NCBI GenBank assembly: GCA_015520115.1
Contig: WAQS01000014.1
Span: 1-18,893 of the forward strand
Reading direction: 5' to 3'
DNA length: 18,893 nt
DNA from: Ferroglobus sp.
Lineage (GTDB): Archaea; Halobacteriota; Archaeoglobi; Archaeoglobales; Archaeoglobaceae
A program made the position numbers and the translations under genes. The notes under the pieces were generated by a model that ran no database searches, was not told where the DNA came from, and worked only from the letters and a program-made list of their open reading frames with translations. The first letter of the stretch is position 1, and each line of letters starts with the position of its first letter. Below, piece by piece: positions 1 through 9,074 of this stretch.

Positions 1-35
1 CGCAAATTTTTCAATAGTTCGGTTGGAAAACTCAA

Positions 36-69
36 CAAAAAGATAAATAAAATCTAAAAATACAAAAAA
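36..69 (-). terminator. T-rich terminator after uspA
   Basis: Immediately downstream of the uspA stop codon the minus strand runs through several T tracts (T6, then T5, then T5 within about 35 bases). Archaeal RNA polymerase terminates at such oligo-T stretches without needing a hairpin, and no clear hairpin is visible. This would be the end of the seven-gene nitrate reductase transcript. The tracts are seen directly; their function is inferred. Confidence 0.4.
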
Positions 70-489
70 CTATTTTACAATAAGCACAGAACATTCAGCC
101 CTTTCTGCGACCTCTTTGGAGACACTTCCTATTAGCATTCTTTTGAACCTACCTACAGCTTTTCCTCTTGAACCAATTACGATGAGTTGAGCTCCTATTT
201 TGGAAGCGTGGTAGACTATTTCTTCTGCAGCTCTTCCCCAGCAGAAGATCTCTTCTGCTTCCAACCCCTCTTTTTCTATTCTCTGTCTTGCTTCACCGAG
301 TATTTTTCTTGCGTAGTTTTCTGTGGCATTTTTGTAAGCTTCAGCGCAACTCTCTTCTTCGAAGTCTATCGGCTCTCCAACGTAGATTAAATAAATTTTT
401 GAGTTGAACTTCTTTGCTATTTTTATTGCCTCTTCGAGCCCTTTGTTTGCGAATTCCGATCCGTCAATTGCCACTACTATTTTTTCCAT
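70..489 (-). CDS. Universal stress protein (UspA family)
   Basis: A 139-residue single-domain Usp protein, the usual length for the family. The N-terminus (VVAIDGSEFANKGLEEA) is the first beta strand and the Asp/Ser region that contacts nucleotide. Near the C-terminus GSRG, followed by an 11-residue spacer and GS, forms the ATP-binding loop; the classic motif has a 9-residue spacer, so this loop is slightly longer. It ends with the family-typical VLIVK strand. A ribosome binding site (AGGTGAG) lies just upstream of the ATG. It is the last gene of the nitrate reductase cluster, 12 bases after narK, so it is probably co-transcribed. Usp proteins bind ATP or AMP and act in stress adaptation; the specific role here is unknown, and a link to anaerobic respiration is only inferred from position. 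Confidence 0.9.
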   Translation of the reverse strand: MEKIVVAIDGSEFANKGLEEAIKIAKKFNSKIYLIYVGEPIDFEEESCAEAYKNATENYARKILGEARQRIEKEGLEAEEIFCWGRAAEEIVYHASKIGAQLIVIGSRGKAVGRFKRMLIGSVSKEVAERAECSVLIVK

Positions 490-501
490 ATTTTCTCACC
501 T

Positions 502-1815
502 TCAGTGTATTTCGTGCCCGTACTTCTTCTTCAAAATCAGGGATATCGTTATCGACATTAGAGCAAGTGCCACGTAGACGATGAATCCCCTTGCATATCC
601 GAGCTCACCGAACGCATCGACGAAGGCACCAAGGATCGGTGGAACGACGAAACCTCCGAAAGCTCCTAAACCTCCTACCCAGCCGCTCGCTCCACCAACA
701 GCTTCCGGAACGTATTTGGCGACGAGTTTGAAAACCGCTGCGTTAGCGATACCCATTCCCGCTCCTATGAGAATCTCTCCTATCAACGCTGGAGCGAAGC
801 TTGTTGAAATGGTCAGAAGCCCTGCTCCTATTAAAACTAAAGTGTAGCTCATTATCGCAGTCTTTTCTCCACCCATTTTATCGCTTAGATAACCTCCGTA
901 AACTCTGATAAACGATGCAAGCAAAGAGAATCCAACTCCTCCGAGAATTCCAGCAGTTTTTATATCAAAACCGTGGAAAAGCCTCCAGTAAGTTGGGAAC
1001 CATGTGGTTAGGGCGAGAAAACCACCGAAGGAGGTGAAGTACAAAGCAACGAGAGCCCACGTTCTGCCTATCTTTGCGGAAATTTTTAGGGCGTCAACGA
1101 GTTTTCCAGAGGGGAAGAGCTCTTGTCCGAGTTCCTTTGCTATTTTTATCGCCTCATCCCTCGGAACTCCCTTTTTCACAAGCTGGAAGTAGTAGGCATC
1201 GTGGGCTATGATCGCATACACTATCGTTCCAGCAAGGAGGAACAAGAACCATGCCGAATAAGCTCCCGGCAATCCAAGAGCGGCTAAAGCGAAGGGGATG
1301 AGTAACGTGAAAAATCCGGGAGCGGTATTGCCTAATCCAGCGTAAGTCCCGAGAGCCCATCCTTGTCTTTTCTGCGGGAACCAGTAGGAAGTTTGGGGGA
1401 TTCCGACTGAAAATGTAGCCACTCCGCAACCGCTCAAAGCTCCAAAGAGTAATATGAGCGGATACATCTCCATTGTAAGTCCGTGGGGGTAATAGAGAAA
1501 CAGCAGGGTCGTTAAACCGGCCATTCCAATAACTGAAAGGGATAGCAGCGTTAGCATTGGTTTTTTGCCACCGACTTTATCGACCCAAGCACCGAAGGGA
1601 ATTCTGAAGAGCGAACCGGTTAGCTGGGGTATAGCCACGAGTAATCCAAGCAAAGTTCCCGAAAGACCCATTACGTCTTTAAATTCCTTTGCGGTAGGTC
1701 CGTATAGAGCGACTGCTGCAAACCCTACGAAAAATCCGAGGGTTGCTGCTATCAAACCCTCCCTCGGATCACCCTTCAAACCGTACTTCTTCTTCAACTC
1801 CTCAGCACTTGCCAT
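502..1815 (-). CDS. narK: Nitrate/nitrite transporter NarK (MFS)
   Basis: A 437-residue major facilitator protein with about 12 hydrophobic segments, a size typical of NarK. Family signs are the two Gly-rich nitrate-signature segments, one around residues 130-165 (GVATFSVGIPQTSYWFPQ, then GWALGTYAGLGN) and one near SGASGWVGGLGAFGG in the C-terminal half. Each half carries an Arg in a helix (LFRIPFGAWVDK, Arg71; SFIRVYGGYLSDK) matching the substrate-binding arginines of E. coli NarK. MFS motif-A-like D-K-x-G-G loops follow both arginines. A strong GGGGGG ribosome binding site precedes the ATG. It lies 15 bases after narI and 12 before uspA. Because the reductase appears to face the cytoplasm, nitrate import and nitrite export through NarK would be required. 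Whether it is a proton symporter or an antiporter cannot be read from sequence. Confidence 0.92.
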   Translation of the reverse strand: MASAEELKKKYGLKGDPREGLIAATLGFFVGFAAVALYGPTAKEFKDVMGLSGTLLGLLVAIPQLTGSLFRIPFGAWVDKVGGKKPMLTLLSLSVIGMAGLTTLLFLYYPHGLTMEMYPLILLFGALSGCGVATFSVGIPQTSYWFPQKRQGWALGTYAGLGNTAPGFFTLLIPFALAALGLPGAYSAWFLFLLAGTIVYAIIAHDAYYFQLVKKGVPRDEAIKIAKELGQELFPSGKLVDALKISAKIGRTWALVALYFTSFGGFLALTTWFPTYWRLFHGFDIKTAGILGGVGFSLLASFIRVYGGYLSDKMGGEKTAIMSYTLVLIGAGLLTISTSFAPALIGEILIGAGMGIANAAVFKLVAKYVPEAVGGASGWVGGLGAFGGFVVPPILGAFVDAFGELGYARGFIVYVALALMSITISLILKKKYGHEIH

Positions 1816-1830
1816 TCTTACCCCCCGAAA

Positions 1831-2532
1831 TCAGATCTTTTTCGTTTCTCCTATGACCACCTTCTTCTCCCTTCTACTCGCCCATCTGTAGAGCAGAGGT
1901 GGATCTTTTAGGAAGTCAAGAGGTAGGAAGAGGAAGTGCACAAATTTCGTGAAGGGAAGCACCGCTAATATCAGAAATGCTCCAGCTACATGAAGCTTGA
2001 AAACCAGTGGCAGCTCGGAAACGTAGCCTATTTGCGGATTTAGCGTGAGCAGTGAATAAAGCCACGGTACTGCAGTGTGTAGATACCATTCCATCCCCCA
2101 TCTGGCGAAAACTCCCATGTAGACTCCGGTTATTGCTTGGTTGAGCACAAGCAGAAGGACTATCCAGTCGGAATAGCTTGTGACAGCTCTAACTATCCCA
2201 GAAGTTCTTCTAATCAGTAAAATTACGCTGCCTACCAGCGCAAGCAATCCGAGAGACAGCGCTATACTTTCTAACGCGATAAGCAAGGAGAAATTCGAAA
2301 GGACGCTCTGCACAGCTGATGGAAACAGAAATCCTATCAGGTGACCAGCAAGAACAATTACGATTCCGTAGTGCCAGGGGATGCTGCCCCAGTAGAGCTT
2401 TCTTCTCTCTAAGAACTGGGTTGAAAATGCGCTCCAGTCAAGTCTGTTTTTGAAATACCGATAGGGCGTGACGAATAAAGCGAGAGCTATCGCAGCGTAC
2501 GGCAATACCACAAAAATTAGCGTGTCTAACAT
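1831..2532 (-). CDS. narI: Respiratory nitrate reductase gamma subunit NarI (cytochrome b)
   Basis: A 233-residue membrane protein (E. coli NarI is about 225) with five hydrophobic segments. The four heme-b ligand histidines of the family are present in the expected pairs: His54 and His64 in the second helix (PWHYGIVIVLAGHLIG) and His181 and His199 in the last (KLHVAGAF...KFVHFLF). It oxidises quinol and passes electrons over two b hemes to NarH, anchoring NarGH to the membrane. The start codon overlaps the narJ stop by 7 bases and is preceded by GGGGGTGATCGA, a good ribosome binding site. The C-terminus is basic and cytoplasmic, as expected. All residues needed for function are visible. Confidence 0.93.
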   Translation of the reverse strand: MLDTLIFVVLPYAAIALALFVTPYRYFKNRLDWSAFSTQFLERRKLYWGSIPWHYGIVIVLAGHLIGFLFPSAVQSVLSNFSLLIALESIALSLGLLALVGSVILLIRRTSGIVRAVTSYSDWIVLLLVLNQAITGVYMGVFARWGMEWYLHTAVPWLYSLLTLNPQIGYVSELPLVFKLHVAGAFLILAVLPFTKFVHFLFLPLDFLKDPPLLYRWASRREKKVVIGETKKI

Positions 2533-3098
2533 TCGATCACCCCCTCCAATTTTTTACTCCAAAATTTTAGATCTGCGGAGCATAAAGCGTGGGTTAGGAG
2601 AATAAGTGCTTTGTATGGAGTTTCTTTCTTCTTCACGGTATCAACCATTTTATTTAAACCTTTTATGATAAATTCCAGAAAGTTTCGTCTATCTTCCAAC
2701 TCTCCCAAGAAGCTTGTTATCATGGCTATGTGGTCGGGAAGCTCTTTTCTAAGGGTTTTTTCCGGTTCGAATCCGTGTTCTCTGTAGATCTCCACGAGCT
2801 TAACAAGATACTCGCTTCTTCTGTAGCTTTCCCCGCAAACGTGGTGGAAGACGTAGGGAGGACAGAGGGGGAATAAATCGAAAGTTCTTACGTACTCTTC
2901 TTCGATTTCTTCTATATTCGACTTTTTGAGAAATTCGATAAATTTCTCGAACTCTTTCTTCGCTTCTTCGATTTCTTCAGATTCGATATCTTTTATCAGT
3001 TTGTAGAGTTCTTCCGCAGCAATTCTAATCTCAACGAGATCGTTGGGATACTGCAAAAGTTTCGATAGGAGTTTGTAGCAGTCTTTCACTTTCCTCAT
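2526..3098 (-). CDS. narJ: Nitrate reductase assembly chaperone NarJ
   Basis: A 190-residue, mostly helical, charged protein of the NarJ/TorD family, somewhat shorter than E. coli NarJ (about 236). Family hallmarks are the central segment PPYVFHHVCGESYRRSEYLVKLVEIY, shown here only as description of residues around 80-105, and the ELPDHIAMITSFLGEL segment around 120-135. NarJ binds the NarG N-terminus and holds the apo-enzyme for cofactor insertion; it is not part of the final complex. The ATG overlaps the narH stop (ATGA) and is preceded by GGGGAGG. Position between narH and narI is the canonical one. Sequence in this family diverges quickly, but motif plus position make the call secure. Confidence 0.92.
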   Translation of the reverse strand: MRKVKDCYKLLSKLLQYPNDLVEIRIAAEELYKLIKDIESEEIEEAKKEFEKFIEFLKKSNIEEIEEEYVRTFDLFPLCPPYVFHHVCGESYRRSEYLVKLVEIYREHGFEPEKTLRKELPDHIAMITSFLGELEDRRNFLEFIIKGLNKMVDTVKKKETPYKALILLTHALCSADLKFWSKKLEGVIEC

Positions 3099-4552
3099 AG
3101 TCCTCCCCTCGGTCCGATCGATATGCCGAAACCTTTTCCTCCCTTCCGCTCCTCTGAAGATGCGACGTCAAGGTATTCCCTATGGAGAGTTGGAATGGCA
3201 TACCTCTCATTGTAGCTCGCTATGGTTAGTAGGCGATACAATCTCTCAGCGCTTTCGGCATCAAGACCCGCTTTCCTCAGGCTATCTTCGTCAGGATTCT
3301 CTCCGACGTTTCTCGCTCTCATGTACTTCCTCAAAGCGACGAGTCTCTCAAGAGCTTCCGTCACGACTCTTTCGTTTCCGCCGGAGAAAAGCTTGGAGAG
3401 GTATCTCACCGGAACTCTCAGCAAATCTTTATCCGGGACTTCCTCATGCTCTTCGACATCGTGTATTGCTCTGTGAACAGCTAAAACCGGAGAAAGGGGT
3501 GGAATGTAGAAAGTCATGGGCATCGTCCTGAATTCTGGGTGGAGTGGTAAAGCAAGCTCGTACTCTTTAATTAGAGCATATGCCGGTGATTTTAAAGCGG
3601 CTTCGAGCCAGCTGTCTGGAATTCCGTTTTCCTTGGCGGCTCTTCTAACCATTTCATCCCTCGGATCGAGGATGATTTTTCTTTGAGCCTCAACGAGCTC
3701 CTCATCTTTAACTTTCAGGGCGTCTTCGATTCTATCCGCATCGTATAATACGACTCCCACGTATCTAATCCTCCCAACGCAGCTATGGGCGCAAGCGTTG
3801 GCTTGAGCTGTCTCGGTTCTCGGATAACAGAATATGCACTTCTCGGACTTCCCGGTGTTCCAGTTGTAGTAGACCTTCTTGTATGGACAAGCCGTTACGC
3901 AGAATCTCCATCCTCTGCACGTATTTTGATCGACGAGAACGATTCCATCTTCTCCTCTCTTGTATATGGCTCTTTGCGGACAAGCCGCTACGCAAGCCGG
4001 ATTTAAGCAGTGATTGCAAATTCTCGGTAAGTAGAACATGAAAATGCTTCCGAAATTCGTGACTATTCTCCTCTCATCCAAATTGACGTCTTCTTCAGCG
4101 TAAAGAGGGGAGCCTCCAAGGTCGTCATCCCAATTCGGACCGAACTCTATGTCAATCTTCTCCCCGGAAATCAGCGAAATAGGCTCGGCAACAGGCTGAT
4201 CGCTCTCTTCCGGAGACTCATACAGCTTTGCGTAGTCGTAAGTCCAGGGGTGGTAGTAATCTTCGAGTTTGGGCATGTGGGGTTGGTAGAATATGTTGAG
4301 GAGAGTTGAAAGCTTGCTGAAAGCCCTTAGCTTTAATTTGTTCCCTTTCAGAACCCATCCGCCTTTATATCTCTTCTGATCTTCCCAGAACTTCGGATAT
4401 CCAGCCCCGGGCTTAGTTTCAACGTTGTTCCACCACATGTACTCCGCTCCCTTTCTGTCTGTCCAGATGTTCTTGCAGGCTATGCTGCAGGTGTGACAGC
4501 CTAAGCACTTGTCGAGGTTGAAAACCATAACAAGCTGAGCCCTAACATCCAT
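3095..4552 (-). CDS. narH: Respiratory nitrate reductase beta subunit NarH
   Basis: An iron-sulfur protein of 485 residues (E. coli about 512) carrying electrons from NarI to NarG through four clusters. Cysteine motifs in order: CLGCHTCSIAC (Cys16, 19, 22, 26), CNHCLNPACVAACP, CRGWRFCVTACP and CIFC followed later by CAHSC. In CRGWRFC a Trp replaces one cysteine, the NarH hallmark giving a 3Fe-4S cluster. I place the start at ATG 4552 rather than an in-frame GTG at 4561: the GTG lies inside a perfect ribosome binding site (GAGGTGA, 4564-4558), five bases before the ATG. With this start the first cluster cysteines have the same numbers as in E. coli NarH. The narG stop codon lies within the ribosome binding site, so narG and narH translation is probably coupled. 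Confidence 0.95.
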   Translation of the reverse strand: MDVRAQLVMVFNLDKCLGCHTCSIACKNIWTDRKGAEYMWWNNVETKPGAGYPKFWEDQKRYKGGWVLKGNKLKLRAFSKLSTLLNIFYQPHMPKLEDYYHPWTYDYAKLYESPEESDQPVAEPISLISGEKIDIEFGPNWDDDLGGSPLYAEEDVNLDERRIVTNFGSIFMFYLPRICNHCLNPACVAACPQRAIYKRGEDGIVLVDQNTCRGWRFCVTACPYKKVYYNWNTGKSEKCIFCYPRTETAQANACAHSCVGRIRYVGVVLYDADRIEDALKVKDEELVEAQRKIILDPRDEMVRRAAKENGIPDSWLEAALKSPAYALIKEYELALPLHPEFRTMPMTFYIPPLSPVLAVHRAIHDVEEHEEVPDKDLLRVPVRYLSKLFSGGNERVVTEALERLVALRKYMRARNVGENPDEDSLRKAGLDAESAERLYRLLTIASYNERYAIPTLHREYLDVASSEERKGGKGFGISIGPRGGL

Positions 4553-4557
4553 TAAAA

Positions 4558-4564
4558 TCACCTC
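4558..4564 (-). promoter_or_regulatory. Ribosome binding site of narH
   Basis: GAGGTGA on the minus strand, five bases before the ATG at 4552. It contains both the narG stop codon (TGA) and the rival upstream GTG start, which argues that the ATG is the true start of narH. Confidence 0.7.
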
Positions 4565-7500
4565 TCAAGCTTCCTTACGATAACGTAGGTGTCTCTATTC
4601 ACTCCCGTCGGTCCCCAGTAGTTGAAGTAGTAGCTGAACTGAGCGTATCCGCCAACCATGAGAAGCGGTTTGAGCCTCGTTCTTGTGACGCTGTTGTGAA
4701 CTCCTCCTCTCCTTCCAGTTTTCTTCGATTTTGGAATGTAGAGCGTTCTTTCCGGAGCGTGGTACATTATAGCCATTCCCTTAGGCACTCTTGAAGAAAC
4801 GACGGCTCTGCAAACTATTACTCCGTTGTTGTTGTAAACCTCCACCCAGTCGTTATCGTTTATTCCCGCGTTTCTCGCATCCTCGTCGTTTATCCAGACA
4901 ACTTGTCCTCCCCTCGACAGAGTTAGCATTCTCAGATTGTCGTAGTAGGTTGAGTGGATGCTCCACTTTCCGTGGGGTGTTATGAAGTTGAGGATCAATC
5001 CTTCCTCTCCTTCAAGCTCGTCAAGAAGCTTGGGACTGAGCTTGGGCTTGAATGTTGGTAAAGCTTCGTGGAAGGCTATGTAGTAGGGGTGGTCGAGGTA
5101 TAGCTCTTGTCTTCCGCTTAGGGTTCTCCAAGGTATTTCGAATTCGACGTTGAGAGTGTATGGCGAGTACGTTCTTCCGTCGTTGATGTTTCCGCTCCAG
5201 ACGGGACTTGTGATGATTCTTCTCGGCTGCGTCACGACATCTTCGAAAGTGACTCTGTAGCTTCTGTAAGGCTCTACAATTTTGCTGAGGTTTTTACCAA
5301 CCTTCTTTTCTAAATTCTTGAATCCTCGATAGCTGATTTCTCCGTTCGTTTCTGGAGCGAAGGTCAGAATCACGTTGGCAACAGTCACCTCGTCTTCAAG
5401 GGAAATGTACTTGTTTCCGTTCCACTTCACCGTGGGGTACTTTTCGAGAAGTTCCTCGTAGATGTCGCTTGCGTCCCAGCTAACTCCGTGGGCACCGAGA
5501 GTTTTTATTCCAGGCCCCAAAGATATGAATCGCTTGTACAGGTTGGCGTAGTCCCTTTCGACTATCACGAGTTTTGGCATGGTTTTTCCTGGAATCGGCT
5601 CCGTTTCTCCTTTCTTCCAGTCTTTGACTTCTGGCTGTGTTATCTCCTCTGGAGTGTCGTGGAGGAGAGGTGCCATGACGACATCTTTAACCGGCTTCGG
5701 GAAGTGTTTTTCAGCAAGCTCGCTGAACTTCTTCGCAATAAGCTTGAATATTTCCCAATCGGATTTTGCCTCCCAAGCTGGAGATGTTGCCGCTCCGAGA
5801 CAGTTGATGAACGTGTGAAGATCTGTAGATTGAATGTCGTTCTTCTCATACCAGTGGGCAGCTGGCAGGACAATATCTGAGTAGACGGCGGTGGTGTCCA
5901 TTCGGAAGTTCAAGTCAACGATTAAGTCCAGCTTACCTTCTGGAGCTTCTCTCCAAACAACTTCTTCAACCAAATCTTTAGCAACTTCTTTAGCCATCGC
6001 GTTGCTGTTCGGAGCACCGACAAAGTGCTTTAGGAAGAACTCGTGACCTTTGGGACTTGATCCTATGGCGTTTCCTCTCCAGATGAACCAGACCCTCGGC
6101 CAGTTCTCTTCAGCGTCTGGATCTTCTATTGCGAACTTCAGGCTACCCTCTTTCAATCTCTCGACTATCCACTTCTTAATTTCATCGTCACTCTTAGCTC
6201 CCGATTTTTGAGCCTCTTCTACAAGCTTCAACGGGTTTTCGTTGAATTGGGGATAGAAAGGCAACCAGCCAAGTCTGACGGCTTTCACGTTAAAGTCTAT
6301 TGAGTGCTTCGGCAACCCATCGACCTTGTCAATGTACTTGCAACCATCGTACCTCCACTGATCTGTGTGCACATAGTAAAAGCTTGGTGAGTTTTGCAGC
6401 CTTGGTGGTTTAACCCAATCCTGTGCGAAAGCAACAACAGCCCAAGAAGCAATAGGAGCAACCTTTTCCTGTCCGACGTAGTGAGCGAGTCCTCCTCCGT
6501 TCCTTCCGACGCTTCCGGTTAGTATCAGTGCTGTGATAACGGCTCTGTAGTTCAGGTCGTTGTGATACCAGTGGTTCAATCCCGGCCCAATTATCACGAG
6601 GTTTCTTCCCTTAGTCTTCTCTCCGTTCTCAGCCCACTCTCTCGCAATCTTTATGACCGTCTTTCTGCTTATCTTCGTGTACTTCTCCTGCCAAGCCGGA
6701 GTAAAAGGCTTGTCGTCGTCGTAGTCTTTGGGATAATCTCCCGGCAACCCTCTGGAAATTCCAAGGTGTGCTGCGAGGAGATCGAAAACAGTAGCGACTA
6801 CCACTTCTCCATTCACAGTCTTAACTTTCTTCGCCGGAACAGCTCTAATGCTCTCTCCGTAGTCTTCGTAGTAGAACTTCACCATCACGTAATCCTCTCC
6901 GAAAAGGCTGAGTTTGACGTCAATTTCTTCCCCGTCAACAGCGTCTCTCATTTCAAGGTTCCACTTTCCTTCTTCTCCCCACCTGAACCCAATGCTTCCA
7001 TTCGGAATTCTTATCTCTCCCTTCTCGTCCATAACGCACAGAATCCACTCCGCATTTTTCAGATCTTTTCCTCTTTCGATTTCGGATGCCCTCAAAAATC
7101 TGTCAAGGACGAAAACGTCTCCTTCTTGCTTTAACTTAACCAGGAAAGGTAGATCGGTGTACTTCTTTACGTATTCGATGAAGTAGGGTGTCTCCTTATC
7201 GAAGTAGAATTCCTTCATTATGACGTGGTTGGCTGCCATCCAGAAGGCTGCATCATGCCCCTGTTCTATCGGAATCCAGACATCGGCGAACTTACTAACC
7301 TGACTGTAATCTGGGGAGAAAACGACGACTTTAGCCCCTCTATACTTGGCTTCCGATAAGTAGTGGGTGTCGGGAGTTCTGGTCATGTTTAGGTTCGAGC
7401 CCATTATCGCGATGAATCCGGCGTTATACCAATCCGCCGACTCGTTTACATCTGTCTGCTCACCCCATATTTGGGGAGAGGCTGGAGGTAAATCGCAGTA

Positions 7501-8112
7501 CCAGTCGTAAAAGCTCAGGCAAACTCCCCCTAAGAGCTGGAGGAATCTCGCGCCGGAGGCGTAACTTACCATCGACATAGCTGGAATTGGCGTGAATCCT
7601 ATAACTCTGTCAGGTCCGTACTTTTTGACGGTGTATATCGTCGCGGCAGCGATTATCTCAACTACCTCATCCCAGCTCGACCTTCTGAAACCGCCCATCC
7701 CCCTCTTTTTGACGTACTTGTTTCTCAACTCTGGATTTTCGACTATGCTCTTCCAAGCCTCTACAGGATCCTTATGCTTCTCTTTGGCTTCTCTCCAGAG
7801 GTCGAGGAGAACCCCTCTCACATACGGATATTTCGGTCGTAGCGGGCTGTAGAGATACCAAGATGCACTAATTCCTCTCTGACAACCTCTTGGCTCGTAA
7901 TTGGGAATGTCCAGGTTGAAACTCGGATAGTCAGTAGCTTGGAGTTCCCAAGTAACGATTCCGTCTTTTACGTAAACAAACCAGCTGCAGCTTCCAGTAC
8001 AATTAGCTCCGTGAGTGCTCCTAACGACTTTATCGTACTGCCACCTGTTTCGGTAAAATTCTTCCCAACTTCTTAATTCTGGAGAATACACGTCTTTTAT
8101 CCTCTCAGCCAT
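4558..8112 (-). CDS. narG: Respiratory nitrate reductase alpha subunit NarG
   Basis: The molybdenum catalytic subunit, 1184 residues (E. coli 1247), reducing nitrate to nitrite. The N-terminal FS0 4Fe-4S ligands are visible as His34, Cys38, Cys42 and Cys77 ([11 protein letters not shown] ... RGCQRG). The Mo ligand Asp is at residue 207 in [18 protein letters not shown], corresponding to E. coli Asp222. Other Nar blocks include [29 protein letters not shown]-like [22 protein letters not shown] and GIHNSVTR-like GVHNSVTR near the C-terminus. There is no twin-arginine signal: the protein starts [19 protein letters not shown], and it cannot be extended because the ATG directly follows the stop codon of the cytochrome gene. 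A strong site (GGAGGGTGGG) lies upstream. It looks like the bacterial cytoplasm-facing NarG rather than the Tat-exported archaeal form. Confidence 0.97.
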   Translation of the reverse strand: MAERIKDVYSPELRSWEEFYRNRWQYDKVVRSTHGANCTGSCSWFVYVKDGIVTWELQATDYPSFNLDIPNYEPRGCQRGISASWYLYSPLRPKYPYVRGVLLDLWREAKEKHKDPVEAWKSIVENPELRNKYVKKRGMGGFRRSSWDEVVEIIAAATIYTVKKYGPDRVIGFTPIPAMSMVSYASGARFLQLLGGVCLSFYDWYCDLPPASPQIWGEQTDVNESADWYNAGFIAIMGSNLNMTRTPDTHYLSEAKYRGAKVVVFSPDYSQVSKFADVWIPIEQGHDAAFWMAANHVIMKEFYFDKETPYFIEYVKKYTDLPFLVKLKQEGDVFVLDRFLRASEIERGKDLKNAEWILCVMDEKGEIRIPNGSIGFRWGEEGKWNLEMRDAVDGEEIDVKLSLFGEDYVMVKFYYEDYGESIRAVPAKKVKTVNGEVVVATVFDLLAAHLGISRGLPGDYPKDYDDDKPFTPAWQEKYTKISRKTVIKIAREWAENGEKTKGRNLVIIGPGLNHWYHNDLNYRAVITALILTGSVGRNGGGLAHYVGQEKVAPIASWAVVAFAQDWVKPPRLQNSPSFYYVHTDQWRYDGCKYIDKVDGLPKHSIDFNVKAVRLGWLPFYPQFNENPLKLVEEAQKSGAKSDDEIKKWIVERLKEGSLKFAIEDPDAEENWPRVWFIWRGNAIGSSPKGHEFFLKHFVGAPNSNAMAKEVAKDLVEEVVWREAPEGKLDLIVDLNFRMDTTAVYSDIVLPAAHWYEKNDIQSTDLHTFINCLGAATSPAWEAKSDWEIFKLIAKKFSELAEKHFPKPVKDVVMAPLLHDTPEEITQPEVKDWKKGETEPIPGKTMPKLVIVERDYANLYKRFISLGPGIKTLGAHGVSWDASDIYEELLEKYPTVKWNGNKYISLEDEVTVANVILTFAPETNGEISYRGFKNLEKKVGKNLSKIVEPYRSYRVTFEDVVTQPRRIITSPVWSGNINDGRTYSPYTLNVEFEIPWRTLSGRQELYLDHPYYIAFHEALPTFKPKLSPKLLDELEGEEGLILNFITPHGKWSIHSTYYDNLRMLTLSRGGQVVWINDEDARNAGINDNDWVEVYNNNGVIVCRAVVSSRVPKGMAIMYHAPERTLYIPKSKKTGRRGGVHNSVTRTRLKPLLMVGGYAQFSYYFNYWGPTGVNRDTYVIVRKLER

Positions 8113-8892
8113 TTAACCCACCCTCCTGAAATAAACAGTTGCTATTCCAATTGCAACCAAAAACACGACAATTCCGGACAACGGATAGATGTCGGATTTA
8201 GCCCTATTCGTCTCGGATGCTTCTTTAAAGAGAGCTGCTAAGTGCGCAACTTCCTCGTCTGTAAGTTCCTTTCCGGCGTAAATGTCCTTCATAACCGGAA
8301 ATTGAAGGCTTTTAAGAGCTCCGTAAACACCTCTGTCTCCAAGCCTCGCATAGAGGTCGCTCAAATCCTTAGCGAGCGTCCCTCCGTTTATTCCAGCACT
8401 CCTCACAGAGTGACAAGCCACGCAAGGTGGTCCGCCGTTGGTGAACCTCAATTCTCCTATGAATAAAGCCCTACCAATTTCTGGATCTCCCAGCTGGATC
8501 TCTGGAGTCTCTTCGGGAGTTGCCTCGGAAGGTTGCGCCGCAAACTGACTTAGGAATTCTATTATTTTAACAGCTTCCTCTTCGCTCAAACCGAGATCCG
8601 GCATCTTAACTCCGTACTTAGCGATGTTCTCCTGACGAATAGGATCGTCTAAGAAGGAATCGGGATCTACAATTATTCTTATCAGCCACTCTCGATCTCT
8701 TTTTTCTGTGATACCAAGGAGATCAGGTCCTACAACATCTCCTCCGCCTATCGTGTGGCAGCTCACGCATTTCTTAGAAAAAAGCTCCTCTCCCGTTTGC
8801 GCATAACTAACTCCGGCTGATAAAGATAGCAGCATCACCGCAAGCGTCCAGAATAAACTTTTCGCAAGAAGACTTCTTTTGACGATTCGCAT
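8113..8892 (-). CDS. Membrane-anchored diheme cytochrome c (NarC-like)
   Basis: A 259-residue c-type cytochrome, first gene of the nar operon. Residues 1-31 form a signal peptide (positive MRIVKRS, hydrophobic core, A-x-A-like SYAQ). Domain 1 has CVSCH (42-46) with Met97 in VKMPDL as likely sixth ligand; a Pro/Glu-rich linker (about 121-133) leads to domain 2 with CVACH (157-161) and a candidate axial Met201 (FPVMKD). A single hydrophobic helix at 237-254 followed by FRRVG anchors the C-terminus, putting both hemes outside the cell. The stop codon abuts the narG ATG. A diheme cytochrome at this position recalls NarC of the Thermus thermophilus narCGHJIK operon, where it acts with NarGHI. It may accept or donate electrons to NarI; orthology to NarC is inferred, not proven. 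Confidence 0.88.
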   Translation of the reverse strand: MRIVKRSLLAKSLFWTLAVMLLSLSAGVSYAQTGEELFSKKCVSCHTIGGGDVVGPDLLGITEKRDREWLIRIIVDPDSFLDDPIRQENIAKYGVKMPDLGLSEEEAVKIIEFLSQFAAQPSEATPEETPEIQLGDPEIGRALFIGELRFTNGGPPCVACHSVRSAGINGGTLAKDLSDLYARLGDRGVYGALKSLQFPVMKDIYAGKELTDEEVAHLAALFKEASETNRAKSDIYPLSGIVVFLVAIGIATVYFRRVG

Positions 8893-8897
8893 TTACT

Positions 8898-8905
8898 CCA
8901 CCTCC
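8898..8905 (-). promoter_or_regulatory. Ribosome binding site of the cytochrome c gene
   Basis: GGAGGTGG on the minus strand, five bases before the ATG at 8892. It is a near-perfect match to the archaeal 16S rRNA 3' end and fixes the start of the first gene of the nar operon. Confidence 0.75.
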
Positions 8906-9066
8906 GAACTAAAAGTCCCTGATTCGCTTACTCTTCCAACGCCCATCAACCCCATCACACCCTTCATCGTTAAAGTATCATTATCTATTATTACCTAATT
9001 TGGGCTGATTTTTACGAAATGTTATGAAAAATATGTACTTTTTCCCGAAAACCTTCGAAAATATAA

Positions 9067-9074
9067 TTTATAAA
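9067..9074. promoter_or_regulatory. Candidate TATA box (palindromic TTTATAAA)
   Basis: TTTATAAA is the best archaeal TATA-box match in the divergent spacer and reads identically on both strands. On the minus strand it would start nar operon transcripts near 9042, about 150 bases before the cytochrome ATG. On the plus strand it would start near 9096, about 185 bases before leuS. Which direction it serves, or whether both, cannot be decided from sequence. Confidence 0.35.

Noticed and set aside
6562..7134. A 190-codon open frame on the plus strand inside narG
   Set aside because: It is a shadow frame opposite strongly conserved NarG sequence, with low-complexity Ser/Leu composition and no ribosome binding site.
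8930..9010. Possible C/D-box small RNA in the divergent spacer
   Set aside because: TGATG-like strings occur on the minus strand, but no paired CUGA box lies at a suitable distance, so there is no supported guide RNA.
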